Assembly: GCF_002915575.1 (NCBI RefSeq)
Contig: NZ_PQGD01000006.1
Location: 226,808-290,807 of the forward strand
DNA from: Superficieibacter electus
GTDB lineage: Bacteria > Pseudomonadota > Gammaproteobacteria > Enterobacterales > Enterobacteriaceae
Direction of reading: 5' to 3'
DNA: 64,000 nt
Every line of letters begins with the position of its first letter. The stretch's first letter is position 1. A program made the translations under genes and the position numbers. Shown here one piece after another: positions 1 through 8,808 of this stretch. The notes beneath the pieces were generated by a model. That model ran no database searches. It saw nothing but the letters and a program-made list of their open reading frames with translations, and had not been told where the DNA came from.

Positions 1-1262
1 ATCTGGCCGAACGTTCACTGTCCTTTTTTAGCCTGTTCATTCGTGCTTTTGCTCTGGTCTGGCATTGGCTGGCGACCGCCTATTTTATTGTGCTATTTTT
101 CTTCTCCCTCTTCGACCCGGGCAATAGCCTGAAATTTATGATGAGTGCTACGGTTCGTAGTCTGGCAATTATCGGCCTGGCGGCATTTGCCTCTGGCATT
201 TTATCGCGCTGGATAGCCAAGCGGATCACCCTCTCTGCTCAAACTCAGCGTAACTATCCGGAGCTGCAAAAACGGCTTAACGGCTGGTTGTCCACGGTGC
301 TGAAAGCGGCGCGTATTCTGGTGGTCTGCGTGGCCATCATGCTACTGCTCAGCGCGTGGGGGCTGTTTGATTTCTGGAACTGGCTGCACAATGGCGCGGG
401 GGAGAAAACCGTCGATATTTTGATCCGCATCGCCCTGATCCTGTTCTTCTCGGCGGTGGGCTGGACGGTGCTGGCCAGCCTGATTGAGAATCGCCTGTCT
501 TCCGATATTCACGGCCGCCCGCTTCCGAGCGCACGTACCCGCACGCTGCTGACGCTGTTTCGCAATGCGCTGGCGGTGGTTATTAGCACCATCACCATTA
601 TGATTGTGCTCTCAGAGATTGGTGTGAATATTGCCCCGCTACTGGCGGGTGCAGGTGCGCTGGGGCTGGCTGTCTCTTTCGGTTCGCAAACGTTAGTAAA
701 AGATATTATCACCGGTATTTTTATTCAGTTTGAGAACGGAATGAATACCGGCGATCTGGTGACGATTGGGCCGCTAACCGGCACGGTTGAGCGGATGTCC
801 ATTCGGTCGGTCGGGGTGCGTCAGGATACTGGTGCGTATCACATCATTCCATGGTCCTCTATCACAACCTTCGCCAACTTTGTACGCGGCATTGGATCAG
901 TAGTGGCGAATTATGACGTCGATCGCCACGAGGATGCAGATAAAGCCAATCAGGCGCTGAAAGATGCGGTAAGCGAACTAATGGAGATGCCGGATATTCG
1001 CGCGCTGGTGATTGGCGAGCCGTCATTTGCGGGGATTGTCGGCCTGACCAATACTGCCTTTACATTGCGCGTGTCGTTTACCACCCAGCCGCTGAAGCAG
1101 TGGACCGTCCGCTTCGCGCTGGACAGCCAGGTGAAAAAACACTTCGACCGCGCCGATGTCCGTGCGCCAGTGCAAACCTGGCAAATCCTGCCGCCGCCGG
1201 GGACGGCAATGCAACAGCCCGGCGGCGTGGCTCCTCAGCCGCCTGCCGAGCCGACGCTTTAG
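1..1262 (+). CDS. ybiO: YbiO, MscS-family mechanosensitive channel (3' part)
   Basis: Inner-membrane small-conductance mechanosensitive channel of the MscS superfamily that releases solutes on hypo-osmotic shock. The reading frame is open back to base 3, so the window cuts the gene; about 419 C-terminal residues remain, against roughly 740 in E. coli YbiO. Several hydrophobic segments are visible, followed by the pore-lining helix and the MscS beta domain (motif [19 protein letters not shown], then a segment reading GDLVTIG and [10 protein letters not shown]). The tail is proline rich. It converges on rlmF with a 4-base overlap of the ends, as expected for the E. coli order rlmF-ybiO. The internal GTG at 90 is not the real start. 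Identification rests on family motifs and synteny. Confidence 0.92.
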   Translation, partial: LAERSLSFFSLFIRAFALVWHWLATAYFIVLFFFSLFDPGNSLKFMMSATVRSLAIIGLAAFASGILSRWIAKRITLSAQTQRNYPELQKRLNGWLSTVLKAARILVVCVAIMLLLSAWGLFDFWNWLHNGAGEKTVDILIRIALILFFSAVGWTVLASLIENRLSSDIHGRPLPSARTRTLLTLFRNALAVVISTITIMIVLSEIGVNIAPLLAGAGALGLAVSFGSQTLVKDIITGIFIQFENGMNTGDLVTIGPLTGTVERMSIRSVGVRQDTGAYHIIPWSSITTFANFVRGIGSVVANYDVDRHEDADKANQALKDAVSELMEMPDIRALVIGEPSFAGIVGLTNTAFTLRVSFTTQPLKQWTVRFALDSQVKKHFDRADVRAPVQTWQILPPPGTAMQQPGGVAPQPPAEPTL

Positions 1263-2185
1263 CGGGCGCGAGCGGCGAAACGACGACGCTGATCGTCGTC
1301 GAGGAAGGTCCAGGCGATAAAGCGGCTCTGCTTTTGACCCTGGGCCATCTCTTTTTTCACCACTTTCACCGCGCCTGCCGCTGTCAGGGCGCGGTACAGA
1401 TCGGGTAGATTCTCACCACGCGATACCAGGGAGCTAAACCACATGACCTGGCGGGCAAATGGCTGACTCTCCGCGATCATCTGCTGAATAAAACGCACTT
1501 CGCCACCTTCGCACCACAGTTCCTGCTGCTGACCGCCAAAGTTGCGCGTATCGGTTTGCTTCTGTCCCAGGTTACGCCGCTTACGGGCGTTACCTTCCTG
1601 CGCCGCCTCAGCGGAATTATGGAATGGAGGGTTGCAGATAGTCGCATCATACTGCTCGTTTTTGTGGATAATGCCGCGGAAAATGGCGGTATCGTCTTTC
1701 TGCCGGCGTAAGCGAATGCTACGGCTCATCCCTGGATTATTGTTCACAATGGCCTGAGCACTGGCAAACGCCGCGGCATTGACCTCAGTGCCAGTAAAAC
1801 GCCAGCCGTACTCGTAAGCGCCAATCAGCGGATAGATGCAGTTCGCGCCCACGCCAATGTCCAGCACGCTGGCCTGACGCGGGATCTCACCACCGGTTTC
1901 CGACAGCAGGTCTGCCAGATGATGAAGATAATCTGCCCTTCCCGGCACCGGCGGGCAGAGAAAGCCTTCCGGGATGTCCCATTGCTGTACGCCATAGAAA
2001 TGGAACAGCAATGCCTTATTTAGCGCTTTGACGGCCCGCGGATCGGCAAAATTAATAGTCTCTTCACCGGTGGGGGTGGCTGTAATAAATTCCGCAAGTT
2101 CCGGACACGCCAGGCATAGCGCGGGAAGATCGTAGCGGTCACGGTGGCGATTACGCGGGTGTAGTCCCGGTTTCTGGGCATTCAT
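1259..2185 (-). CDS. rlmF: 23S rRNA (adenine-1618-N6)-methyltransferase RlmF
   Basis: Transfers a methyl group from S-adenosylmethionine to N6 of A1618 in 23S rRNA. The 308 residues match the usual length of RlmF (YbiN). The Rossmann SAM-binding motif [11 protein letters not shown] is at about residues 109-119, and the catalytic NPPF motif typical of N6-adenine methyltransferases is at 185-188. The ATG at 2185 gives the normal N-terminus and has a purine-rich stretch upstream. It converges with ybiO and is read away from the next gene, so it is probably a single-gene unit. Confidence 0.95.
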   Translation of the reverse strand: MNAQKPGLHPRNRHRDRYDLPALCLACPELAEFITATPTGEETINFADPRAVKALNKALLFHFYGVQQWDIPEGFLCPPVPGRADYLHHLADLLSETGGEIPRQASVLDIGVGANCIYPLIGAYEYGWRFTGTEVNAAAFASAQAIVNNNPGMSRSIRLRRQKDDTAIFRGIIHKNEQYDATICNPPFHNSAEAAQEGNARKRRNLGQKQTDTRNFGGQQQELWCEGGEVRFIQQMIAESQPFARQVMWFSSLVSRGENLPDLYRALTAAGAVKVVKKEMAQGQKQSRFIAWTFLDDDQRRRFAARAR

Positions 2186-2280
2186 AGCTTTCTCCTGTCG
2201 ATTGCCGCGTAAGATACCCGTTGACGCGGGGCGGGTAAATAAGTGAGTCTGGAGAAATCCGTTTTTTGCTAAGGAAAACT

Positions 2281-2901
2281 ATGTATTTTTATCAGCCATC
2301 GCAGGGGCATGGCCTGCCACACGATCCGCTCAATGCCATTATCGGCCCGCGTCCTATCGGCTGGATCGCCTCGCAGGATGGCGAGGGGCGCGCTAATCTG
2401 GCCCCGTATAGCTTTTTCAACTGCTTTAATTATCGCCCCCCCATTATCGGTTTTGCCAGCAGCGGCTGGAAAGACAGCGTGCGAAATATCGTCGAAACGA
2501 AAGAATTCGTCTGGAACCTGACGACCCTGCCGCTGGCGCGCCAGATGAACGAGACCTCAGCGACACTGCCACACGGTGAAAATGAGTTTTTACGCGCCGG
2601 TTTAACCCCTGCCCCCAGCCGTCTTGTCAACGCCCCTCGGGTGGCGGAAAGTCCGGTTAACTTCGAATGCCGCTTGTCGCAGTGTATCCAGCTTACCGGT
2701 GCCGACGGCACGGCAGTCGATAGCTGGCTGGTGTTAGGGGAAGTGGTTGCGGTACATATTGATGAGTCACTGCTGGAAGACGGCATTTACCAGACCGCCA
2801 AAGCACAGCCGGTACTGCGCGCAGGTGGGCCTTCCGCCTATTACAGCATTGATGAAGCCCGGCGTTTCGATCTGGTTCGCCCTGATGCCCGTCAGGAATG
2901 A
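2281..2901 (+). CDS. Flavin reductase-like, FMN-binding split-barrel protein
   Basis: A 206-residue protein of the flavin reductase-like (FMN-binding split barrel) family. The N-terminal half carries the family pattern: a PRPIGWIAS segment, then NLAPYSFFNCF and PPIIGFAS, which in relatives contact FMN. Members reduce flavin or act as FMN oxidoreductases; the substrate is not predictable here. The ATG at 2281 is preferred over an in-frame TTG at 2266 because AAGGAAA lies just upstream. It sits divergently from rlmF, in the slot where E. coli K-12 has mcbA, fiu and ybiX, so it is an accessory gene relative to K-12. Family call is firm; function is unknown. Confidence 0.8.
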   Translation: MYFYQPSQGHGLPHDPLNAIIGPRPIGWIASQDGEGRANLAPYSFFNCFNYRPPIIGFASSGWKDSVRNIVETKEFVWNLTTLPLARQMNETSATLPHGENEFLRAGLTPAPSRLVNAPRVAESPVNFECRLSQCIQLTGADGTAVDSWLVLGEVVAVHIDESLLEDGIYQTAKAQPVLRAGGPSAYYSIDEARRFDLVRPDARQE

Positions 2902-3239
2902 AGCTCAGCAGCCGTCATGGTAAAAATCAGTTCATGTTGAAGCCGCGCCGATTGTGGCTCCGAAGATTGCAAACATGCTATTACAGCAGGCCTGTACTGA
3001 AATGCTGAGTGCGGATGGTGCCTGGGCCAATGCTCATCTTAGCGCCTGGAATGAGGTTTTCCGGGCATCTGGAGCAAAATCAACATGCTCTTTTAATCAT
3101 ACATTACGCTTACAGCCTGTTGTTCTGCTCCAGCCAATCACCTTGCGGCGCGATTGGTCCTAAAACCGTGCGCCGCGCTCTTGCCTGCACAAAATTTGAC
3201 CCCATTTTGCTATAATAAGATTAACGTCAGGAGGCAAAA
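2902..3239. other. Intergenic stretch with a possible gene remnant
   Basis: No convincing complete gene. A short open frame at 2954-3163 (+) gives a plausible-looking peptide in its first 40 codons (rich in Ala, Leu and Glu, with the stretch NAHLSAWNEVF) that then degenerates, suggesting the decayed end of a gene. I do not recognise the family. A TATAAT hexamer at 3211-3216 is a likely -10 element for ybiI. Confidence 0.35.
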
Positions 3240-3506
3240 ATGGCATCAGGTTGGGCAAATGACGGTGCTGTACAAAATCAGATCGACAGCACCATTGAAG
3301 ATGCGGTAGCACGCGCGCGTCGCGATCTGCCGTCAGGCGAAAGCAACGAATTTTGTGATGAATGTGACGAACCGATCCCGGAGGCGCGCCGTAAGGCTAT
3401 CCCCGGCGTGCGGTTATGTGTTAACTGCCAGCAGAAGAAAGACCTGAAAAATGCAAAATTTTCAGGATATAACCGCAGAGGTTCAAAGGACAGCCAGCTA
3501 CGCTGA
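3240..3506 (+). CDS. ybiI: DksA/TraR-type zinc finger protein YbiI
   Basis: Small (88-residue) zinc-finger protein of the DksA/TraR family. The finger is a CxxC-x17-CxxC arrangement with Cys at 39, 42, 60 and 63, the second pair in the segment RLCVNCQ. It lacks the long N-terminal coiled coil of DksA, so it is not expected to reach into the RNA polymerase secondary channel the same way. A strong ribosome site (CAGGAGG) precedes the ATG. Size and sequence match E. coli YbiI, and the neighbour ybiJ is conserved. Its cellular role is not established. Confidence 0.92.
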   Translation: MASGWANDGAVQNQIDSTIEDAVARARRDLPSGESNEFCDECDEPIPEARRKAIPGVRLCVNCQQKKDLKNAKFSGYNRRGSKDSQLR

Positions 3507-3639
3507 CTGTTCTTTGCCGATCATGACCGAACGTTAAAATAACTTTACGAGCACGGTTTCCGGGATTCAGCGTAGCAATCTGTGCCTTTAACGGCTGGCT
3601 GATGGCGTTCCCTCTTCCATACTGATTCACCGCAGAAAT

Positions 3640-3725
3640 AATTTATTAATAATCAATAAATTATTATTTATTCAAATTTTTCGAACAACGCCGTCAATTC
3701 TCTTCGATTTTATCTCTCGAAAAAA
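3640..3725. promoter_or_regulatory. AT-rich region upstream of ybiJ
   Basis: A very AT-rich tract (AATAATTTATTAATAATC and nearby) lies 70-150 bases before ybiJ in otherwise GC-balanced DNA. Such tracts often bind H-NS or act as UP-like elements. No specific operator is recognisable. Confidence 0.3.
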
Positions 3726-3791
3726 AGCGTGATACTTATCACATCGACGGAACGCCGTCACATTTACAGAATAACCTGCGAGAGATTACCT

Positions 3792-4052
3792 ATGAAAACC
3801 ATCAAATATGCTGTTGCTGCCATCGCTCTTTCTACACTTTCCTTTGGCGCTTTCGCTGCCCAGGCCGTAAACCCGGCTCAGGCGCAAAGCATGAATAAAG
3901 TTGGCGTGGTCTCCGCGAACGGTGCCACTACGCTGGACGGTCTGGAAGCGCGCCTGGCAGAAAAAGCGGCAGCGGCGGGTGCAAAAGGCTATAGCATTAC
4001 CTCTACCAACGGGAATAACAAAATGAGCGGTACCGCGGTTATCTACAACTGA
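3792..4052 (+). CDS. ybiJ: YbiJ, small periplasmic DUF1471 (YhcN/BhsA-type) protein
   Basis: An 86-residue exported protein of the DUF1471 (YhcN/BhsA/McbA) family, whose members are linked to stress and biofilm responses in enterobacteria. Residues 1-22 form a signal peptide ending AFA, followed by a mature domain with the family pattern around NKVGVVSANG, LEARLAEKAAAAGAKGYSI and a C-terminal SGTAVIY strand. The ATG at 3792 is chosen since the upstream in-frame extension from 3729 would bury the signal peptide. A strong terminator follows at 4141. Position next to ybiI and ybiB matches E. coli ybiJ. Confidence 0.88.
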   Translation: MKTIKYAVAAIALSTLSFGAFAAQAVNPAQAQSMNKVGVVSANGATTLDGLEARLAEKAAAAGAKGYSITSTNGNNKMSGTAVIYN

Positions 4053-4140
4053 TCGCCATTTCGTTATGACCTGACCCGCTGGTGACACGCTGGCGGGGCG
4101 CATTAACCCTCATTATTGACTCTGTGTTGTTACCCTTTTT

Positions 4141-4168
4141 GCCCGTCCCTCCCGGACGGGCTTTTTTT
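4141..4168 (+). terminator. Rho-independent terminator after ybiJ
   Basis: Perfect 8-bp stem GCCCGTCC / GGACGGGC with a 5-base loop, followed by seven T residues on the + strand. It ends ybiJ transcription just before the convergent ybiB. Confidence 0.9.
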
Positions 4169-4174
4169 GTCTGC

Positions 4175-5143
4175 TCAGTAGCTCTGCGCCACACGGGCAA
4201 GCCCTGACTCAAGGGTGTCAACCTCTCCGCTCGCCAACAGGCAGCAGGCTATCTGCGTTTTTAATGACTGTGGCACCGGCTCGCAACCGCTGATGCAGCG
4301 CTCGATCCAGCGCGCGGTGACATCGGGGTCTTTACTCTGTGGCAACGATAATGTAGTGCCGTCTGCGGCGTCCTGACGTTCGTGGATAATCCGCATGCCA
4401 TGCGCATCCACAAGGCCGATCTGCGGGCAACGCTGTGGGCTGGCATACACTTCGCCTTCCGTGCCGTGCATTAATAGCGCCCGGCCGCTGATGCCGGTAA
4501 AGAAGTTTGCCACTTTTGACAAATATTCCGGGTGCGAAACGCTTGAAAGACGCAGCGCCGCGTCTTCTGCAAATGGCGTTGCCAGTTTTGCCAGCGTGTG
4601 AGCACTGTTACGCACGCCCATACGCCAGCGCAGCGCCAGCTGTTTTTCCAACGGCGGACAAAAAGCGCTCACCGGCAGGTAAACAGGCTGCGAGCCGTCA
4701 AGTTTAGCTTGCGCCTGGCCTGCGTGATGCGTTGCTTCAATGCCAAGCAGGGCAAAAATCGTCTCAGTCAGTACGCGCCCGGGGTCTTCACTCACACCGT
4801 GCACCAGCACCGGAAAACCGAACTTATGCAGCAGGATCGCCAGCAGCGGCGTCAGATTAGCCTGCTTGCGTGCACCGTTATAACTCGGGATGACGATGGG
4901 CATCGGCTTTGCCACTGGTGGGGTCAGCCGCATAACCTGCTGCTGCATCGCCTGATAGAACCCCAGCATTTCGGCTTCACCTTCTCCCTTGATCCGCAGG
5001 GCAATCAGGATGCCACCCATTTCGAGATCGTCAACTTCACCGTTTAGCATGCGGGTATATAATTCACGCGCGGTATCAAGGTCCAGGTCGCGGGCATGAT
5101 TCTTCCCCCGCCCTACTTCTTTGATGATCTTGCGGTAATCCAT
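4175..5143 (-). CDS. ybiB: YbiB, TrpD2-family nucleic-acid-binding protein
   Basis: A 322-residue protein resembling anthranilate phosphoribosyltransferase (glycosyltransferase family 3 fold: N-terminal helical domain, then an alpha/beta domain). E. coli YbiB is described as a TrpD2 protein that binds nucleic acids rather than making tryptophan intermediates. The helical domain spans roughly residues 1-80 and the core begins near residue 85 (PIVIPSYNGARKQ). The gene starts 26 bases after dinG ends on the same strand, so the two are probably co-transcribed, putting ybiB downstream of an SOS gene as in E. coli. Confidence 0.92.
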   Translation of the reverse strand: MDYRKIIKEVGRGKNHARDLDLDTARELYTRMLNGEVDDLEMGGILIALRIKGEGEAEMLGFYQAMQQQVMRLTPPVAKPMPIVIPSYNGARKQANLTPLLAILLHKFGFPVLVHGVSEDPGRVLTETIFALLGIEATHHAGQAQAKLDGSQPVYLPVSAFCPPLEKQLALRWRMGVRNSAHTLAKLATPFAEDAALRLSSVSHPEYLSKVANFFTGISGRALLMHGTEGEVYASPQRCPQIGLVDAHGMRIIHERQDAADGTTLSLPQSKDPDVTARWIERCISGCEPVPQSLKTQIACCLLASGEVDTLESGLARVAQSY

Positions 5144-5169
5144 CTAACGCCCTCCTGCGGCTCACATCA

Positions 5170-7317
5170 TTAACGTCGCTTACGACGGGTCGGTTTTGTT
5201 TTAGTTTTGCTCACTATAACGTCAGGCACCGCAGGTTGGGAAATCGGAAAGACGGGCAGCGCATCCAGCAGCCGCTTGCCATAGTTTTTCGTGAGCAGGC
5301 GCTTGTCATAAATCACCACTTCCCCCCAGCAACTATGGCTGCGAATCAGACGCCCGACTTGCTGAATAAGGTTAAACGAGGCGCTGGGCAGACTTTGCAC
5401 TTCAAAGGGATAGCGTTTCAGGCTTTTCAGCCATTCTCCTTCGGTGATCACCACCGGACTATCGATAGGCGGAAAGGCAATTTTATGAATATGTACCTGA
5501 CTTAACAGCTCGCCTTTGAGATCCAGGCCTTCGGCAAAAGATTGCAGCCCGACCAGTACGCTGCGCTCGCCTGCCTCCACACGCTTGCGATGCAGCTCAA
5601 CCAGCCGGTAACGTGGCTGATCGCCCTGCACCAGCAATAACAGCCGCAGATCGGTAACATGTTCCAGAAAACGCTGCATCGCCCGACCGCTGGCAAATAA
5701 CACCAGCATGCCGCGATGCTTTTTACTCTCCAGCTCCTGACGAAAAAACGCGGCCATTTCCGCAACATGCTGCTCTTCATTGTCGATAAGCGGTTCATAC
5801 TGCATTTGCGGAATGACGATTTTGCCCTGTTCGACGTGATTAAACGGCGAGTCCAGCGCCACAAAGCGATCGCCGGCCTTTTCTTTCAGGCCGCTCATCT
5901 CCTGCAAGCGGGAAAAGCTATTAAGCGAGCGCAGGGTGGCAGAGGTGACGACAATGTGCGGCACGCTGCGCCAGAGCAGCTTTTCCAGCTGATCGCTGAC
6001 GCGGATGCCGACGCAGTGGAAAAACATATGCACCTTCCCTTCACGAACCTCACGCGTGGCCCATTTTGACACCGGCGCGCCGGAGGCATGCGCCAGCGAC
6101 GCCAGCCGCCAGAGTTTACTTTGTGCCTCAAACATCCCCAGCGCACGGTTCATTTGCAGGAGCACCCGATGCAGACGGACGATATCGTGCGAGCCGGTTT
6201 TCTCAGCCAGATCGTTAAGAAATGCCTCCGCCAGACTGCGCGACAGTTCCGTCAGCTTTGCCAGACGCTGGCAGATGGTCATCACTTCGTCCGGCAGCTC
6301 CCCCATGACAAAGCGATGCTCGGCGTCCTGGGTTGCCGGAAGATACAAATTCAGGATCGCGTTCAGGGAGGCAATCAGCTCATACAGCTCTTCACAGTGG
6401 GCGTTAAGACGCTCGGGCGTGGCGAGCGGCGGCAGGGTTTTCGGGCGAAACTGTTCAAGGCAGGTCGCGACCAGTTTGGTAAACAGATCGAGCTGAAGGC
6501 GATACCACGGCGCGGTAATTTCAGCACTCATCTCCAGCGCATCACGCGCCACATCCGGCAGGTGATGGCCTTCATCCAGCACCAGCAGTAAATTTTTAGC
6601 TTCTGGCAACACCGCCTCGCTTTCCATCGCCGCCATCACCAGCGCGTGATTGGCGACCACCACTTCAGCTTCCTGGATTTCACGTCGGGCGACGAAAAAT
6701 GGGCATTCCCGGTAGTAATGGCAGTTGCGGTTAAGGCAGCTTGCTTTATCGGTACTCAGACGTCGCCACAGGTCGTCACTGATAGCGCGATCGGTATGAT
6801 CGCGCAGACCATCCCATTTATAGCTGTCGAGATCGCCTTTTAACTTCGCGCAGTGCTGCTGCTCTTCTTTATTGTTCGGCGTCAGATCGTCATCAAGAAA
6901 CGCCAGTAAATCCTGCTGCGTTTCTTCAGTACTGGCGAGCGCGGTCAAATTGCGCGGGCAGACGTAGCGACCCCGGCCAAATGCGGCAGTGAAGCGCAGC
7001 TCTGGTATGATTTTTTTCAGCAGTGGTAAATCTTTACTGTAGATCTGATCCTGAAGGGCGACGTTAGCGGTGCTGATCACCAGCGTTTTCTGATCTTCAC
7101 GCGCAATAGCAATGCCGGGGATCAGATAAGACAGGGTTTTACCGACGCCGGTCGGTGCCTCAATCGCCAGATGACGCCCTTCCTCTCCGGCAAGGGTTTT
7201 TGCCACGTCAGCAATCATCTGCCGCTGCGGCGGACGCGGGATAAAATCCGGTATTTGCTGTTGCAGCGCCTTGTACCAGGCGGCAATTTGCGCTTTCAGC
7301 GCGGGAGTAAGGGCCAT
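5170..7317 (-). CDS. dinG: ATP-dependent DNA helicase DinG
   Basis: Superfamily 2 (XPD-like) 5'-to-3' DNA helicase induced by DNA damage; it unwinds D-loops, R-loops and forked DNA. The protein is 715 residues, a normal length. Walker A (EAPTGVGKT) is at 53-61 and the DEGH box at 248-251. The four cysteines of the 4Fe-4S cluster are all present at 120, 194, 199 and 205. A LexA-like site lies 14 bases upstream of the start. ybiB follows closely. Confidence 0.97.
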   Translation of the reverse strand: MALTPALKAQIAAWYKALQQQIPDFIPRPPQRQMIADVAKTLAGEEGRHLAIEAPTGVGKTLSYLIPGIAIAREDQKTLVISTANVALQDQIYSKDLPLLKKIIPELRFTAAFGRGRYVCPRNLTALASTEETQQDLLAFLDDDLTPNNKEEQQHCAKLKGDLDSYKWDGLRDHTDRAISDDLWRRLSTDKASCLNRNCHYYRECPFFVARREIQEAEVVVANHALVMAAMESEAVLPEAKNLLLVLDEGHHLPDVARDALEMSAEITAPWYRLQLDLFTKLVATCLEQFRPKTLPPLATPERLNAHCEELYELIASLNAILNLYLPATQDAEHRFVMGELPDEVMTICQRLAKLTELSRSLAEAFLNDLAEKTGSHDIVRLHRVLLQMNRALGMFEAQSKLWRLASLAHASGAPVSKWATREVREGKVHMFFHCVGIRVSDQLEKLLWRSVPHIVVTSATLRSLNSFSRLQEMSGLKEKAGDRFVALDSPFNHVEQGKIVIPQMQYEPLIDNEEQHVAEMAAFFRQELESKKHRGMLVLFASGRAMQRFLEHVTDLRLLLLVQGDQPRYRLVELHRKRVEAGERSVLVGLQSFAEGLDLKGELLSQVHIHKIAFPPIDSPVVITEGEWLKSLKRYPFEVQSLPSASFNLIQQVGRLIRSHSCWGEVVIYDKRLLTKNYGKRLLDALPVFPISQPAVPDVIVSKTKTKPTRRKRR

Positions 7318-7331
7318 CGGAAAACCTGAGA

Positions 7332-7351
7332 TACTGTATAAACAGCCACTA
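7332..7351 (-). promoter_or_regulatory. LexA (SOS) box of dinG
   Basis: The sequence ATACTGTATAAACAGCCACT, read on the minus strand, corresponds closely to the E. coli dinG SOS box. One half-site is a perfect CTG; the other is CAC instead of CAG at the N10 spacing. Confidence 0.65.
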
Positions 7352-7439
7352 TTGTGGCATTTTTCAGTCGGCGGGGGTATGGGTTTTTAGGATTGTGGAA
7401 GACGGCTCGCAAATAATTCGCTACACCGAATAAGGATTT

Positions 7440-7467
7440 CCCCTCTCCGGTAAAAGAGAGGGGGAAA
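7440..7467 (-). terminator. Likely terminator of the alpha-glucoside operon
   Basis: Inverted repeat with arms CCCCTCTC and GAGAGGGG lies directly after the GH4 gene. It forms a stable hairpin, but the T-run on the minus strand is poor, so efficiency is uncertain. Confidence 0.5.
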
Positions 7468-7471
7468 CCGT

Positions 7472-8800
7472 TTAACGCAGTTCCGGCCAGTATTCTTTAT
7501 TGGCCTCAATCAACGCATCCAGCACCCGGCGCGCCTTTTTGGCATCAATGATGGTGCGGTTAAGCGTCAGCGCCTGCAACGCTTTAGTGTAAGAACCTTC
7601 AAACCATGCCTCAACGGTCAAGCGTTCATAAGCAAACTGCTGTTCAATCAGCCCCTTATAGAAGGTCGGGATTTTCCCCACGCCATACGGACGCGGCCCA
7701 TTGCAGCCAATTTCCGCCGTCAATTCGACCATCACGTCATCATCAAGGTTTTCCACCAGCCCGTTATTGGGCACCATGACGATGAATTTTTTCTTCAGGT
7801 TAAAGGCAATAGCCTCTGCCAGCTCGACTATCATATCGCCGTGAGCATCATTATGTACCACATGGACGTTGCGCGTGGTGCCTTCGGCCACCGCTGTACG
7901 ACACTCTTCAAAAACTCGCTTCTCGCGCCCGTTAATCACTTCATTAGCGCGGGTAAAGTTGGGGTCCAGTTTGGCAAATTTATATTCCGGATAAAGGTAA
8001 TATTGCAGATAGGTGTTGGGCAGATAATCCGGGAAATCACGCAGCATGTCCGCCACGGCGGCATAGGTATCAAGCCAGGACAGGTCACGCTGCTCGGCAT
8101 CTGCCGGTTTAAAACCGTTGGCGGCGATATAGGCTTTTAGCTCTGGCGCAAGGTCGTGACCGTTTTCATCATAAAGATGGGTAAACCAGCCAAAGTGGTT
8201 CAGACCAAAATAAACCGGATCGAAGGTGGCCGGATCGCGATTCAACAGCCGTCCATAGGAGCGCAGCAGGTTCACCGGCTGGTCGCAGATATTGAGAATG
8301 CGTTTATCCTGCGGGAAACGCTTGTTCAGGGCGTCTGCCACAATGGCGGCCGGATTGGTGTAGTTTAAAATCCACGCCTCCGGCGAGCGGGCGCGTACTT
8401 TTTCGACCAGCGCAATCATATCGCGTATGGAGCGCATGCCATAAGCAAAGCCGCCCGCACCACAGGTTTCCTGACCGATAACGCCAAGGCTCAGCGGGAT
8501 TTTTTCATCTTTCTCACGCATTGCATAGCCGCCAGTGCGCATCTGGCAGAAAATGAAATCCATATCGCTGAAGGCGACATCTTCATCGGTGGTATAGGTA
8601 AATTCCAGTTCCGGATATTCTTCACTGAACAGGACTTTTGCATAGTCGCCAATGACCGCCTGGCGCTCACTATTGACGTCAAACATCACCAGTTTTTTTA
8701 ATGGCAGACGCGCTTTGAGTTTGCATAACGCTTTTAATAAGCCCGGCGTCCACGTGGAACCTCCACCGACTAATACAATATTAAAATGTTTTTTCATCAT
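7472..8800 (-). CDS. GH4 6-phospho-alpha-glucosidase
   Basis: Cytoplasmic family-4 glycoside hydrolase that cleaves phosphorylated disaccharides brought in by the PTS using NAD+, a divalent metal and a redox mechanism. The 442 residues include the NAD-binding VGGGST at 11-16, NYTNPA at 146-151, the metal-site motif CDQP at 172-175 and NHFGW at 201-205. In characterised members CDMP marks alpha-specific and CN(V/I)P beta-specific enzymes. CDQP is a variant closer to the alpha type. The start is 8 bases after the PTS gene, so the two are translated from one message. Alpha-glucoside-6-phosphate is the likely substrate by context. Confidence 0.85.
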   Translation of the reverse strand: MMKKHFNIVLVGGGSTWTPGLLKALCKLKARLPLKKLVMFDVNSERQAVIGDYAKVLFSEEYPELEFTYTTDEDVAFSDMDFIFCQMRTGGYAMREKDEKIPLSLGVIGQETCGAGGFAYGMRSIRDMIALVEKVRARSPEAWILNYTNPAAIVADALNKRFPQDKRILNICDQPVNLLRSYGRLLNRDPATFDPVYFGLNHFGWFTHLYDENGHDLAPELKAYIAANGFKPADAEQRDLSWLDTYAAVADMLRDFPDYLPNTYLQYYLYPEYKFAKLDPNFTRANEVINGREKRVFEECRTAVAEGTTRNVHVVHNDAHGDMIVELAEAIAFNLKKKFIVMVPNNGLVENLDDDVMVELTAEIGCNGPRPYGVGKIPTFYKGLIEQQFAYERLTVEAWFEGSYTKALQALTLNRTIIDAKKARRVLDALIEANKEYWPELR

Positions 8801-8808
8801 CAGTTCTC

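Noticed and set aside
3196-3216. TTGACC plus TATAAT as a full promoter for ybiI
   Set aside because: The hexamers are only 9 bases apart, too close for a sigma-70 promoter; only the -10 is credible.
4598-5047. 149-residue frame opposite ybiB
   Set aside because: Antisense to a conserved gene, with His/Gln-rich shadow composition.
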